Shown: positions 17,699-26,215 of the stretch, one piece after another
How positions within the stretch are numbered: position 1 is the stretch's first letter
Layout of the letters: each line of letters begins with the position of its first letter
DNA from: Candidatus Parabeggiatoa sp. nov. 3
Lineage (GTDB): Bacteria; Pseudomonadota; Gammaproteobacteria; Beggiatoales; Beggiatoaceae
Direction: 5' to 3'
Length of the DNA: 40,895 nucleotides
NCBI GenBank assembly: GCA_003645185.1
Contig: QNEL01000006.1
Coordinates: 1-40,895, forward strand
The notes under the pieces: generated by a model
The model's input: only the letters and a program-made list of their open reading frames with translations
Told to the model about the DNA's origin: nothing
Databases searched by the model: none
Translations under genes and position numbers: made by a program

Positions 17699-18172
17699 TT
17701 AAGAACTTGGTATTGTCAATTTTTCTTTTAATAGGGTTCTCAGTTTCCTCGCATATTTGGCTCGCTCTGAAGATGTTAATCTCCGTACTGGTAGACCAGT
17801 ATAAACCCCATCATTTTTGTAACGCGGAAGGACGTGTAAATGATAATGCCAAACGCGCTGATCGCCTGCCGGTTCGTTATGTTGATGGAGCGATGTTCCT
17901 TCACATGAATAAGACTCTTTTAAGGTCCAGGCAAGTTTTCTCGCACAATCGTGAATTTTGGTCGCTAGGTGTAGGGGTAAATCATAAATATTTTCAAAAT
18001 GTTGATTTGGAATAATAATAGCATGTCCTAAATTATTTGGAGCATGATCTAAGCCAATGAAAACACTTATGTCTTCATTTTGATAAACAATATCTGGAAT
18101 GCGATCCTCATCTAGTTTTTGAACGATACGACAAAAGGGACACACATAATCGTCCGGTGCATGGTTATACAT
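17699..18172 (-). CDS. HIT family nucleotide hydrolase
   Basis: This is a 157-residue HIT-family protein. The histidine triad is in WHYHLHVLPR (H109, H111, H113), preceded by LHQHNEPAGDQ. A CPFC pair (11-14) near the N terminus is the zinc site seen in many bacterial HIT proteins. Family members hydrolyse or transfer nucleotide monophosphates from dinucleotides, nucleotide sugars or adenylates. Lying in a nucleotide-sugar region it may act on NDP-sugars, but general nucleotide housekeeping is equally possible. About 75 bp separates it from the radical SAM gene start; both are on the same strand. Confidence 0.9.
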   Translation of the reverse strand: MYNHAPDDYVCPFCRIVQKLDEDRIPDIVYQNEDISVFIGLDHAPNNLGHAIIIPNQHFENIYDLPLHLATKIHDCARKLAWTLKESYSCEGTSLHQHNEPAGDQRVWHYHLHVLPRYKNDGVYTGLPVRRLTSSERAKYARKLRTLLKEKLTIPSS

Positions 18173-18289
18173 AATAAATAGATTTTTAAATGATTTGAAA
18201 TATTACATTTAAGTCGAGTAACTATTAAAATCAATAATTTAAATTAGTTACAAATAAGTATATTAATATAGAGTAGCTCCGAGGCTCGT

Positions 18290-18694
18290 TTAGTTTTCCC
18301 AATCTTCTAGTTTTAAATGGGGTATCCTAGAAAATTCACGGGTATTATGGGTAACAAGGGTGGCATGATGTGCCAAAGCAGTAGCCGCAATTAATAAATC
18401 GTTTGGGCCAATAATTTTACCTTTATGAGTTAGAAAAGCCCTTATTTCACCATAAATTTCTGCGGCTTGATCATCAAAGGGTAAACTCTGAAAATGTTGC
18501 AGAAATCTCTTAACAGTAGCAAGCGCCTACTTAGGATTGGTACTACGATTGGCTCCAAAAAAAAGTTCAGCTTTCACAACTGAGCAAATGGCAACTTGTT
18601 GGGGATTAAGCTTTGCTAGTTTAGTCGCAATGGTGGCATTTTTCCCTCGTAACAATTCGATACAAACATTAGCATCTAATAAATAATCACTCAC
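18290..18694 (-). pseudogene. VapC-type PIN toxin with amber codon
   Basis: The reverse strand encodes a 134-codon PIN-domain frame starting with GTG at 18694-18692 (VSDYLLDANVCIELLRGK) and ending at TAA 18292-18290. Codon 56 (18529-18527) is TAG, in frame; before it comes ELFFGANRSTNPK and after it ALATVKRFLQHFQSLPFDD. The acidic residues expected of the RNase are all encoded (D of LLDAN, E of VKAELFF, D of GPNDLLIAA, then THNTREF). Only the amber codon breaks it, so decay is recent, or the assembly has an error, or the codon is suppressed. The GTG overlaps the antitoxin stop as GTGA. Without read-through a 55-residue fragment would form. Confidence 0.85.
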
Positions 18695-18933
18695 AATAGT
18701 GCTTCCCTCTTTTCATAATTGCCTTCTGGTTCAATATCTGGAAAATCTGGTAAACAACCAAAAAATTGGTCGAAAAAGTCTGTGGGCCAAGTCGAAGGTT
18801 TTGCTTGAAAAATTTCGGCTTGTTCATCAACTGGCAAGATAATGATTTCTATCGTTTGATGACGAAGTACTTCTGGAATTTTAAGCATCAAAGTATCAGA
18901 AGTGGTTTGGTGTATTTGTCTTAGTACATTCAT
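18691..18933 (-). CDS. VapB-like antitoxin
   Basis: This 80-residue protein has an N-terminal DNA-binding-like segment, with IPEVLRHQTIEIIILPVDEQ resembling the LPxxLxGxxVEVIVLP pattern of small antitoxins partnered to PIN toxins. An acidic tail (FPDIEPEGNYE) follows and probably wraps the toxin. AGGAAAAGATA precedes the ATG, a good ribosome-binding site. It overlaps the downstream toxin start. With the toxin frame broken by an amber codon, this may be an orphan antitoxin that still represses its own promoter. Confidence 0.8.
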   Translation of the reverse strand: MNVLRQIHQTTSDTLMLKIPEVLRHQTIEIIILPVDEQAEIFQAKPSTWPTDFFDQFFGCLPDFPDIEPEGNYEKREALL

Positions 18934-19106
18934 TATCTTTTCCTAAACAAAATTGTTATAAAATGAAAAAATTTTTAATCGATGTGAAATATTTTGTGTA
19001 TTATCAATTTTTTTCTAATTATAATTACCATTTATAAGATGTGTGCATAGAGTAGGCAAAATAACAGGAACGAAAATTGTGTATCTCTAATCCTTTTCTA
19101 AGTTAA

Positions 19107-20339
19107 TTAAATGATTTCAACTTGAGGAATGGGTACGACAAATTGTCCGCCCCATTCGCGAATCGCATTCATTTGTTCAATAATTTCATCTTTTAGGTTC
19201 CAAGGCAAAATCAGTACATAATCAGGCCGAGTTTGACGAATGGTGTCGGGATGATAGATCGGAATATGGGTGCTTGGCAAGTATAAACCTTGTTTATGTG
19301 GATTGCGATCTACGGTATAGTCAATAAAATCGGTACGGATCCCACAATAATTTAATAAGGTATTGCCTTTGGCTGGGGCCCCATAACCCACAATGGTTTT
19401 ACCGTTATTTTTGGCTTCAATTAAAAATTGGAGTAATTGGCGTTTAGTGACTTTGACTTGTTCGCCAAATGTGAGATACGTTTCAATGTGATCTAATTTG
19501 GCTTGCCATTCTTTTTCTTTTAGTGTTGTGATGCGTGTACTGATTTCTGTTTTTTCGAGGTTATCATGCTGTCCATAAATTCGCAGTGAGCCGCCATGTG
19601 TTGATAATTCTTCTATATCAAACAATTTCAATCCATGTTTTGCAAAGATTTGCTCTACTGTTTTAAAAGACAGATAGGAGAAATGTTCATGGTAAATGGT
19701 GTCAAACTGGTTGTGTTTGATGAGTTGCAATATATGAGGAAATTCGATTGTGAAAATCCCTTTGGGCTTTAAGAGTATTTTGAGGCCCGCTACGAAATCG
19801 TTTATATCGGGTGTATGGGCTAATACGTTATTCGCAATTAATAAATCGGCTTGTATTCCCTCTTTCACTAATGTTTGCGCTGTTTGGATGCCCAAAAAGA
19901 GGATGCGCGTTGGAATGCCTTTGTTTTCAGCCACTTGTGCAATATTTGCGGCGGGTTCTATGCCCAATATTGGTATGTTGTGTTGTTGGAAGTATTGTAG
20001 CAAATACCCATCATTGCTGGCAATTTCAATCACTTGATTGTTTTGGTTAATGCCAAACCTTTTTATCATTAAGTCGGTATAGGCTTTGGCGTGATTGAGC
20101 CAAGTGTCTGAATAGGATGAAAAATAGGCATAGTCGTTGAATATCTGCTCTGGTGTTTCAAATTGTTCGAGTTGAACGAGTAAACACTTTTTACAGACAT
20201 AAGCGTGTAATGGATAATAGGTTTCGGCACCATTCAATTGTTTCTCTGTTAAATAGGCATTGGATAGGGGTGACATGCCTAAGTTAACAAAGGTGTGTTT
20301 TAGAAAGGTGCCACAAAAACGGCATGGTGTTTGAGTCAT
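19107..20339 (-). CDS. TylCIII-type sugar C-methyltransferase
   Basis: This 410-residue SAM-dependent methyltransferase has three parts: an N-terminal zinc domain with C6, C9, C49 and C52; a central Rossmann domain with EIASNDGYLLQYF (105-117) and IANNVLAHTPD; and a C-terminal domain with VGYGAPAKGNTLLNY. This matches the family that methylates C3 of 4-keto nucleotide sugars (as in mycarose-type pathways). The gene shares strand with rfbG, from which it is separated by about 140 bp carrying a 26-bp-stem hairpin. Together with rfbG and the RfbC-type epimerase it points to a branched-chain deoxysugar. Regiochemistry is inferred from the family. Confidence 0.9.
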   Translation of the reverse strand: MTQTPCRFCGTFLKHTFVNLGMSPLSNAYLTEKQLNGAETYYPLHAYVCKKCLLVQLEQFETPEQIFNDYAYFSSYSDTWLNHAKAYTDLMIKRFGINQNNQVIEIASNDGYLLQYFQQHNIPILGIEPAANIAQVAENKGIPTRILFLGIQTAQTLVKEGIQADLLIANNVLAHTPDINDFVAGLKILLKPKGIFTIEFPHILQLIKHNQFDTIYHEHFSYLSFKTVEQIFAKHGLKLFDIEELSTHGGSLRIYGQHDNLEKTEISTRITTLKEKEWQAKLDHIETYLTFGEQVKVTKRQLLQFLIEAKNNGKTIVGYGAPAKGNTLLNYCGIRTDFIDYTVDRNPHKQGLYLPSTHIPIYHPDTIRQTRPDYVLILPWNLKDEIIEQMNAIREWGGQFVVPIPQVEII

Positions 20340-20378
20340 TAGTTTTTGATTTCATTTTCAGATAATGATGTACCAAAA

Positions 20379-20439
20379 GGGCAACCACAAGGGATTGCCC
20401 CTACGAGCGATTTGTAGGGGCAATCCCTTGTGGTTGCCC
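20379..20439. repeat. 26-bp inverted repeat, GGGCAACCACAAGGG
   Basis: Perfect 26-bp arms (20379-20404 and 20414-20439) around a 9-nt loop, beginning GGGCAACCACAAGGGATTGC. Sequences of the type GTAGGGGC...GCCC are common dispersed repeats, and a related word, TGTAGGGGCGAA, is at 32165. It lies between rfbG and the C-methyltransferase gene and may attenuate read-through between them. Confidence 0.9.
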
Positions 20440-20480
20440 AGAAATGATTCTATTGGTTTTTAGATAGAATTGTTCATTGT

Positions 20481-21554
20481 TCATTGATACAGTGCCATAA
20501 AGCGTTCAATTTGTTGTTGGCTGATGTGGCGCATATTTTTTCCGCTTTGCCAGGCTTGTGTCCAATTGACTAGCCAAGTTAAGGCGGTTTTGATATCTAA
20601 TTTGGGCTGCCAATCCAGTTGAGTACGCGCTTTGGAACAATCCAATTTTAAATAATGCGCTTCATGGGGGTGTGCTGTTTGATCTAATTGCCAATTGGCT
20701 TGATCGGCCCACAGCGCTTTTAATTGTTCTACGATCCAACTGACGGGCTTGGCATCCGAATCATGGGGGCCAAAATTCCATGCGCCATTGAAGCGCGTAC
20801 CCTGTTCATAAAGATGTTCTGCTAATGTCAAGTAGCCATTAAGGGGTTCTAGCACCAGTTGCCAAGGCCGTATGGCGTTTGGATAACGAATCAGTACGGT
20901 TTGCTTTGATATCCATGAATTGAGGATATCGGGTATTAAACGATCTTGAGCCCAATCGCCGCCGCCAATGACATTACCGGCGCGTGCTGTGGCTATCGCT
21001 ATGCCATGTTCAGAATAGGTGTCGGGGTTGAAAAATGATTGGCAGTAGGCTGCGGTGACTAATTCGGCACAGCCTTTACTACTACTATAGGGATCAGAAC
21101 CGCCCATCGGTTCATTTTCTCGATAGCCCCAAATCCATTCTCGATTATCATAACATTTATCGCTGGTGACGTTAACAATGACTTTTGTTTGAGTCGATTT
21201 TTTTAGGGCCTCAAGTAGGTTGACTGTTCCCATAATATTGGTGGCATAAGTTTCGACTGGGTGCTGATAAGCATAACGCACTAATGATTGTGCTGCTAAG
21301 TGGATAACGATATCAGGCGCGTATTGGTTTATGACGGTGTTCAGTTGTTCTAAATTTCGCACATCACCTTGGATTGAAATCATACCCGTTGCGACTGAGG
21401 CGATTTCAAACAGATTGGGTTGTGTGGGAGGCGATAGGGCATAGCCAATGACTCGTGCGCCCAGTTTTTGCAGCCATAGCGATAACCAACTGCCTTTAAA
21501 GCCAGTGTGCCCGGTGATTAAGACGGTTTTATTGTGCCAAAATGAAGGTTTCAT
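20481..21554 (-). CDS. rfbG: CDP-glucose 4,6-dehydratase
   Basis: RfbG converts CDP-glucose to CDP-4-keto-6-deoxyglucose, the entry point to CDP-linked dideoxy and branched sugars. The extended short-chain dehydrogenase fold shows the NAD loop GHTGFKGSW (15-23), TSDKCYDNREW (130-140) and the YSSSK catalytic pair (Y156, K160); RPWQ appears in the C-terminal half. The frame is open 18 codons further upstream (to 21608), but those codons translate the AAATTTATTTTGCG repeat, so the start is placed at 21554 (MKPSFWHNKTVLITG), giving 357 residues. The usual neighbour rfbF (glucose-1-phosphate cytidylyltransferase) is not in the window. The repeat array abuts the start codon and probably replaced the native upstream region. 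Confidence 0.93.
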   Translation of the reverse strand: MKPSFWHNKTVLITGHTGFKGSWLSLWLQKLGARVIGYALSPPTQPNLFEIASVATGMISIQGDVRNLEQLNTVINQYAPDIVIHLAAQSLVRYAYQHPVETYATNIMGTVNLLEALKKSTQTKVIVNVTSDKCYDNREWIWGYRENEPMGGSDPYSSSKGCAELVTAAYCQSFFNPDTYSEHGIAIATARAGNVIGGGDWAQDRLIPDILNSWISKQTVLIRYPNAIRPWQLVLEPLNGYLTLAEHLYEQGTRFNGAWNFGPHDSDAKPVSWIVEQLKALWADQANWQLDQTAHPHEAHYLKLDCSKARTQLDWQPKLDIKTALTWLVNWTQAWQSGKNMRHISQQQIERFMALYQ

Positions 21555-21947
21555 AAAATTTGATAGCAATTGGAGTGCAAAATTTATTTTGCGGTAATTG
21601 GAGTGCAAAATTTATTTTGCGGCAATTGGAGTGCATGTTATTTTGCGGCAATTGGAGTGCAAAATTTATTTTGCTTCGGCCCGATTGGAGTGCAAAATTT
21701 ATTTTGCTTCGGTGCGATTGATTGAGATTGATAATGACCTTTTTTTTTGGGGTGAATGCGCCCCCTAAAGTTGGAACGAAAAACGACTGCAAACTAAAGT
21801 TGGAACGTAAAGCGAGGCAAAATAAATTTTGCACTCCAAGAATAAATAAGCAAAATAAATTTTGCACTCCAAGAATAAATAAGCAAAATAAATTTGGAAC
21901 GAAAAGTGAGTTTGGATACGAGACGTAAAAAAGGAACGACACGCAAA
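21555..21947. repeat. Paired inverted repeat arrays
   Basis: Two arrays of the AAATTTATTTTGCG family face each other. From 21568 to 21722 five units carry the head TTGGAGTGCAAAATTTA (about 28-bp period). From 21817 to 21906 three units read the opposite way with GCAAAATAAATTTTGCACTC and a 33-bp period, the last switching to the GGAAC head. Between them is GATTGATAATGACC plus a T-run, also found in variant form near 7155 and 38974. I see no gene; apparent reading frames here are repeat translations. Confidence 0.9.
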
Positions 21948-23936
21948 TCAGTTGATTTCCGTTTTCTCCTGTTTCAGTTGTTTTAAAGGATACATGGCAT
22001 TGCCTATACCTGTAAAAAAGCTGATATATTTTATGACTAGGGCAGTGGGTACTCCAAAATTGAAGAAAAAAGCGCCGCAGAGATTGATGGCTGTGGGCGT
22101 AATGGCAATCGTTAGACTGTTTCGCACATTGGTATCTAAATGTTTTGATATTTCAAAGAGTTGAGGCAAATGAGATAAACTGCCGTCCATTAAAATCACT
22201 TGTGCTATATCGGTTGCGATGGCTGATGCGCCGCGTAATGATATGGAGACATTGGCTTTTTTCATGGCAATTGTGTCATTGATGCCGTCTCCGACAAAAC
22301 AGACTATTTTGCCTTGCTCTTGTAATTGTTCCACAATTTGGGCTTTGTTTTGTGGGAGCACTTCAGCAAAGTAGCTATCCATGCCCAGTTCTTCCGCTAA
22401 TTTTTGGGTAGGTTGCGTATGATCCCCAGAAACAATCGATATATGCTTTATGCCCTGTTGCCGTAATTGATTGATAATCTGTTTGACTTCGGGGCGTATT
22501 GAGGGTTTGATTTCAATCGTGCCTCGGATTTGATGATCGATAGCCACCATGACGAGTGAATAACCTTGGTTATGGGCATCTGCGATACTGTTCTCTAGTT
22601 TCTCTGGTAGGGCTATGCCTTCCATCATCATAAAACGCATACTCCCGACTTTGATGATCAGATTGTCTAGGCTGACTGTGATGCCATAACCCATTTGATA
22701 TTTGGAGTCGTCTACCTCTGGCACGATCAGTTGGGCTGTGTTGGCCTGATTTAAGATGGCTTTGGCAATGGGATGTGCTAATTTACATTCTGCGGCGGCG
22801 GCGTATTTTAAAATATCATCTTGATCATAGTGTTCACTACAAACAATGATTTGTCCAACGGTTGGTTGTTCCTTTGTGAGGGTGCCCGTTTTGTCGAACA
22901 GTAGCGTATCCACTTGATTTAAGGCTTCGATAGCACGTCCGTCTTTGACGAGAATGCCCTTTTGGTAGGCGATATTGAGATAATTCAGTGTGCCCAGTGC
23001 GCCAAACAATCTGATGCGGTTTCCAAAACTGCTTGTGAGGATAACAAGTGAGGCAGTGGGGCCTAATAGACCTAATGTTAATAAGGACAATCCTAAAACA
23101 GGTAACGCACCTTTATCTGCCCATTCTTCTCCCCGCAATTGTGTATTGGTTTTGAAATCGACACTGTGGTTTAGCATTTGAGTGATTTTAGAAACCGTTG
23201 TCTCAATCCCCGTTTTTTCAACGGCCACATAGATTTTTCCGCTCATCAGCACTGTGGAAGTGAAGACTTGATCGCCAGGGCTTTTTTCCGCAGGTTGCGA
23301 TTCTCCTGTCAAGGCTTGTTGATCTATCATTGCGATGCCTTGGATAATTCTGCCATCAATTGGAACGACTTCGCCCGTATTCACAACGACGATATCATTG
23401 ACTTGAAGTGCGTCAAGGGGAATCTCGATTTCAACTTCCTCTTTTAAAACCCATACCGAACTTGGTAATTGTTTAAAGACATTGGTGAACATTTGTTCAG
23501 ACTGTTTTTGTGTCTTTAGCACAAATTTACTGGATAAAAAATAAAACCAGTTGTTTAAGGCCAAAATAACATACATGTTCTGTACAAGGCACACCATTGT
23601 GAAAACAGAATAAAGTACATCATTCCCAATTTTCCGTTCCTTAACTATGGATTTTTTAGCTTTTTGATAAAACGGTAGACTGGTATAAACAAACAGGCCG
23701 GTATTTAATAGGCTAACAGGGGGAGAAATCAATCGGATGGCTGTGATACCCAAATTGACTGCACAAACGTTCAAATAATGATCATATTGTTTTTCGGTGT
23801 GATTGGTTTGTGTGTGCGTGTCTTTTGACTGCTCAAAATTTTGGGCAGATTGAAGATTTGTGCTTTCGTGCGTCTTTTTCAAACGATAGGCTTTAACAAC
23901 ATATACGCCGATTAAAATGCCAACATTCCATAACAT
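21948..23936 (-). CDS. P1B-like P-type ATPase lacking CPC motif
   Basis: This is a 662-residue P-type ATPase with the TGES dephosphorylation loop (210-213), phosphorylated D348 in DKTGTLT, the P1B-type histidine-proline pair in LAHPIAKAI (H388, P389) and the hinge GDGIND (549-554). These mark it as closest to heavy-metal ATPases. It has no N-terminal metal-binding domain. The membrane segment before the phosphorylation domain (about 275-305) has TASLVILTSSFGNRIRLFGA where CPC is expected, so the transport metal ligand pair is missing. The C-terminal helices (FFFNFGVPTALVIKYISFF) also lack obvious ligands. The substrate is therefore unclear; a non-transporting or divergent ion specificity is possible. 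It stands alone on its strand, with a weak ribosome-binding site. Confidence 0.88.
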   Translation of the reverse strand: MLWNVGILIGVYVVKAYRLKKTHESTNLQSAQNFEQSKDTHTQTNHTEKQYDHYLNVCAVNLGITAIRLISPPVSLLNTGLFVYTSLPFYQKAKKSIVKERKIGNDVLYSVFTMVCLVQNMYVILALNNWFYFLSSKFVLKTQKQSEQMFTNVFKQLPSSVWVLKEEVEIEIPLDALQVNDIVVVNTGEVVPIDGRIIQGIAMIDQQALTGESQPAEKSPGDQVFTSTVLMSGKIYVAVEKTGIETTVSKITQMLNHSVDFKTNTQLRGEEWADKGALPVLGLSLLTLGLLGPTASLVILTSSFGNRIRLFGALGTLNYLNIAYQKGILVKDGRAIEALNQVDTLLFDKTGTLTKEQPTVGQIIVCSEHYDQDDILKYAAAAECKLAHPIAKAILNQANTAQLIVPEVDDSKYQMGYGITVSLDNLIIKVGSMRFMMMEGIALPEKLENSIADAHNQGYSLVMVAIDHQIRGTIEIKPSIRPEVKQIINQLRQQGIKHISIVSGDHTQPTQKLAEELGMDSYFAEVLPQNKAQIVEQLQEQGKIVCFVGDGINDTIAMKKANVSISLRGASAIATDIAQVILMDGSLSHLPQLFEISKHLDTNVRNSLTIAITPTAINLCGAFFFNFGVPTALVIKYISFFTGIGNAMYPLKQLKQEKTEIN

Positions 23937-23978
23937 AGTTATACTCTATATATAAAGTTTAGGGAATTGTAGGGCTCC

Positions 23979-24022
23979 TTTCGAGGTTGAAGTTTTTGCG
24001 CGCAAAAACTTCAACCTCGAAA
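23979..24022. repeat. GCGCGC-core palindrome, 44 bp
   Basis: A perfect 44-bp palindrome; the left arm reads TTTCGAGGTTGAAG before the shared TTTTTGCGCGCAAAAA core. The arm sequence is not found around other copies. It lies between the ATPase and the two-gene envelope unit. Confidence 0.95.
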
Positions 24023-24170
24023 CGTGTTTTTGTTGCCCACCATCCTGTAGGGTGGGTAACGGGTTTTTGTTGCCCACCAATAATTAAATGTAGGGGGCCG
24101 GTAACGGGCCGCCTCGATCCCACCATTTAAGCTTAAGGTGGGCAACAAAAAGACGTTACCCACCCTACAT
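24023..24170. repeat. GGTGGGCAACAAAAACCCG repeat cluster
   Basis: Three imperfect copies of a hairpin-forming repeat containing TTGTTGCCCACC and TAGGGTGGGTAACGGG, in both orientations (about 24029-24060, 24065-24110 and 24132-24168). Relatives lie at 29780-29812, 29852-29885, 33918-33941 and 34616-34648. No coding capacity. Confidence 0.8.
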
Positions 24171-24194
24171 TATTTGAAAGAATTTAAAGTGTCT

Positions 24195-26213
24195 TTAGAA
24201 TGACATATTAGGTGCGACTTGTTGTTGGGATATCTCATCAGACTGATAAGCATCGTCTATTTTTTGTCTCCTATTCATACGCATGGGCTCGCTTCTAAAG
24301 TGTCTATCGAGGGAGAGAAAGATGTCGTTGCCCAGAAATTGGCCATATTTGCCGCGAATATACGGCCTACCATCAACTATCAGGTATTTTTCAAACAAGA
24401 AACGTCGGCCTTGGGTGGGAATGTCAATTTGAGCTTTGCTCAAATGAGGCTTATGAGCGGCTTTTGAAAACTGTGTCACTTGTTTGAGTAGGCCTTCAAA
24501 TCGTGAATATTCATAATATTCAGGTAGATAGAGTGTCCATTTGAGGTAACTAATGGGTATGTCAATTGCGGGCAGTTGGTTGAGAATGTCGCCTTTGAGG
24601 CTGAGTTTGTTGACTTCGGTAATGTAGCCTATTTCAAGGGCGAATGATTCGAGTTCGCCTCCTTGAGATGTTGATTTTTTCATCGGTATCAGGATTTCGC
24701 CGGTGTCTTTTTGAGCGGGTTTGACGGGTTTGCCATTGAGAAACGCTTGCCAAAGGCGTGAGTTTTTCGGTAGCGTGAGGGTTAAAAATTGTCTGTCGTT
24801 GTTGCGGATGAAATACTGAATGCGTGTAATGCTTTTCCCTTCAAGGGTTCTGTGCGTCATACAGTCTACGAGATCGACATTGGCGACGACGGTTTGAATA
24901 TCTTGATAACCTTTTATGCTGAGTGAGGGGCTGAAGGCTTTGCCGTAAAATTGGTAGCCATACAGCAGGGGATTGGCGGCTTTTTGCCAGAGTCTTTTTG
25001 GGAGGTTTTTGGCGGGAATCAGTACCCCATTTTTCAGCGGTTTGGCGTGAACTTCCAGATTGCCGAGTGCTTCAAGGCCCATAAAGCCTTCAAAGCTGTC
25101 GGTGCCGATCACGTTTACTGTGGGTATGGCGATGTCTGTTGGTAGGGAGGCTAAACGCAGTCGGTATGAGAGATCAATGTTAATCGCGGTGCGGGGATCA
25201 GTTTGCCCGGCCAGTTTGATCAGTTGTGCGTCTTCCAATTTTTCAATCGACCATTGTTCAATGTCTAAACTGGTGACATTGATAATTTCGACGTTTAACG
25301 GAAAACGAAAGGCGATCTCATTCAGTGAGGCGATGTGTTTCAAGACGAGGGTGCTGAAGAGGGTAATCTCTGATTTGTCAACGGAGGCTAAAGTGTGCAG
25401 TATGGCGCGACTTTTTCTATTGAGACTGCTGTCTTTTTCGACTTGCCAACTCAGTTTGAGGGTTTCACGTTCACTGAGTACGCTTTCAATGGTTGTCAGA
25501 TCATTTTCTTGAATCACTTGACTATGAGCGGTTTTCTGAATGACGTTGACCCCTTTTTCAGGAATGTGCAAGCTGATCTGGTTAATGACGGCGCGAGGGG
25601 GCTGAAAAGAAAGGCTATAAGTGAGTTCATTCACTTGAATGGGCGCACGAAAAGTGACTTGAATCGCAAAGGATTGGGGGCCTTTGGCGAGTAAGTCGTA
25701 ACCTTGAGCGTGTCGCACAAATTGTGCAAGTGGTTTACCAATCACTTGATTGGCGGTTGAGCCCGTTTCTTCTGCGGTGTCAGGCACTGTGATGCTAACG
25801 GCTTCAATGCCAATATCGTTTTTGAAAAAGGGTATTTTGAGCCAGCCTTCTTTTAATATTTGCACCGAAAATTCGGCCTTAAACTGTGCCGATAGGCCTT
25901 TCACTTCTCCAGTCAAGTGGGATTGGGTGAGGGTGTATTCAACCGGTATCGTTTCTTTTGGGGCCTGTTCCTTTTTCGCCTGTTCGGCTTTCAGTTTCTC
26001 AAGGTTTTGTTTCAGGAGTTCAATTTCCTCAAGCAGGGTTTTCAGTTCTTCCCAAGAGAGCCGCACTTGGCCTGATTTGAGTTGTGAGAGAGAAAGGGGT
26101 TGGGCCGTTTCTGCCGTTTCAGCAAAGAGTTGCGGTACGCTGAGGCTGTAAAACAGGATGCCTAATAATCCCAGTCGAATAGGATGCCAATAGTGATGAT
26201 GCTCTAGTTTCAT
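24195..26213 (-). CDS. Exported protein of two-gene envelope unit
   Basis: I do not recognise this 672-residue protein. An N-terminal signal peptide (about 1-32, hydrophobic GLLGILFYSLSVPQLF then AETAE) indicates export. A short coiled coil (about 45-90, LSWEELKTLLEEIELLKQNL and lysine/glutamate-rich continuation) follows. The rest is rich in alternating hydrophobic residues typical of beta-sandwich domains, ending in a polar tail. It has no catalytic signature and no lipobox that I can see. The ATG lies two bases after the upstream gene's stop, with AGGAGG about 12 nt before it, so it is co-transcribed with the membrane protein at 26216-27649. A periplasmic partner role is inferred. Confidence 0.75.
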   Translation of the reverse strand: MKLEHHHYWHPIRLGLLGILFYSLSVPQLFAETAETAQPLSLSQLKSGQVRLSWEELKTLLEEIELLKQNLEKLKAEQAKKEQAPKETIPVEYTLTQSHLTGEVKGLSAQFKAEFSVQILKEGWLKIPFFKNDIGIEAVSITVPDTAEETGSTANQVIGKPLAQFVRHAQGYDLLAKGPQSFAIQVTFRAPIQVNELTYSLSFQPPRAVINQISLHIPEKGVNVIQKTAHSQVIQENDLTTIESVLSERETLKLSWQVEKDSSLNRKSRAILHTLASVDKSEITLFSTLVLKHIASLNEIAFRFPLNVEIINVTSLDIEQWSIEKLEDAQLIKLAGQTDPRTAINIDLSYRLRLASLPTDIAIPTVNVIGTDSFEGFMGLEALGNLEVHAKPLKNGVLIPAKNLPKRLWQKAANPLLYGYQFYGKAFSPSLSIKGYQDIQTVVANVDLVDCMTHRTLEGKSITRIQYFIRNNDRQFLTLTLPKNSRLWQAFLNGKPVKPAQKDTGEILIPMKKSTSQGGELESFALEIGYITEVNKLSLKGDILNQLPAIDIPISYLKWTLYLPEYYEYSRFEGLLKQVTQFSKAAHKPHLSKAQIDIPTQGRRFLFEKYLIVDGRPYIRGKYGQFLGNDIFLSLDRHFRSEPMRMNRRQKIDDAYQSDEISQQQVAPNMSF

Positions 26214-26215
26214 GA

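Noticed and set aside
21555-21608. 18-codon N-terminal extension of rfbG
   Set aside because: Encoded by the dispersed repeat; family proteins begin at MKPSFWHNKTVLITG-like positions.
21529-21942. 137-residue reverse frame with NKINFALQ-type repeats
   Set aside because: Repeated phrases are the AAATTTATTTTGCG repeat read in frame; no ribosome-binding site or domain.
23937-24194. Possible origin or DnaA-box region in palindrome-rich DNA
   Set aside because: No TTATCCACA-type boxes or origin-linked genes; palindromes are explained by the repeat families.
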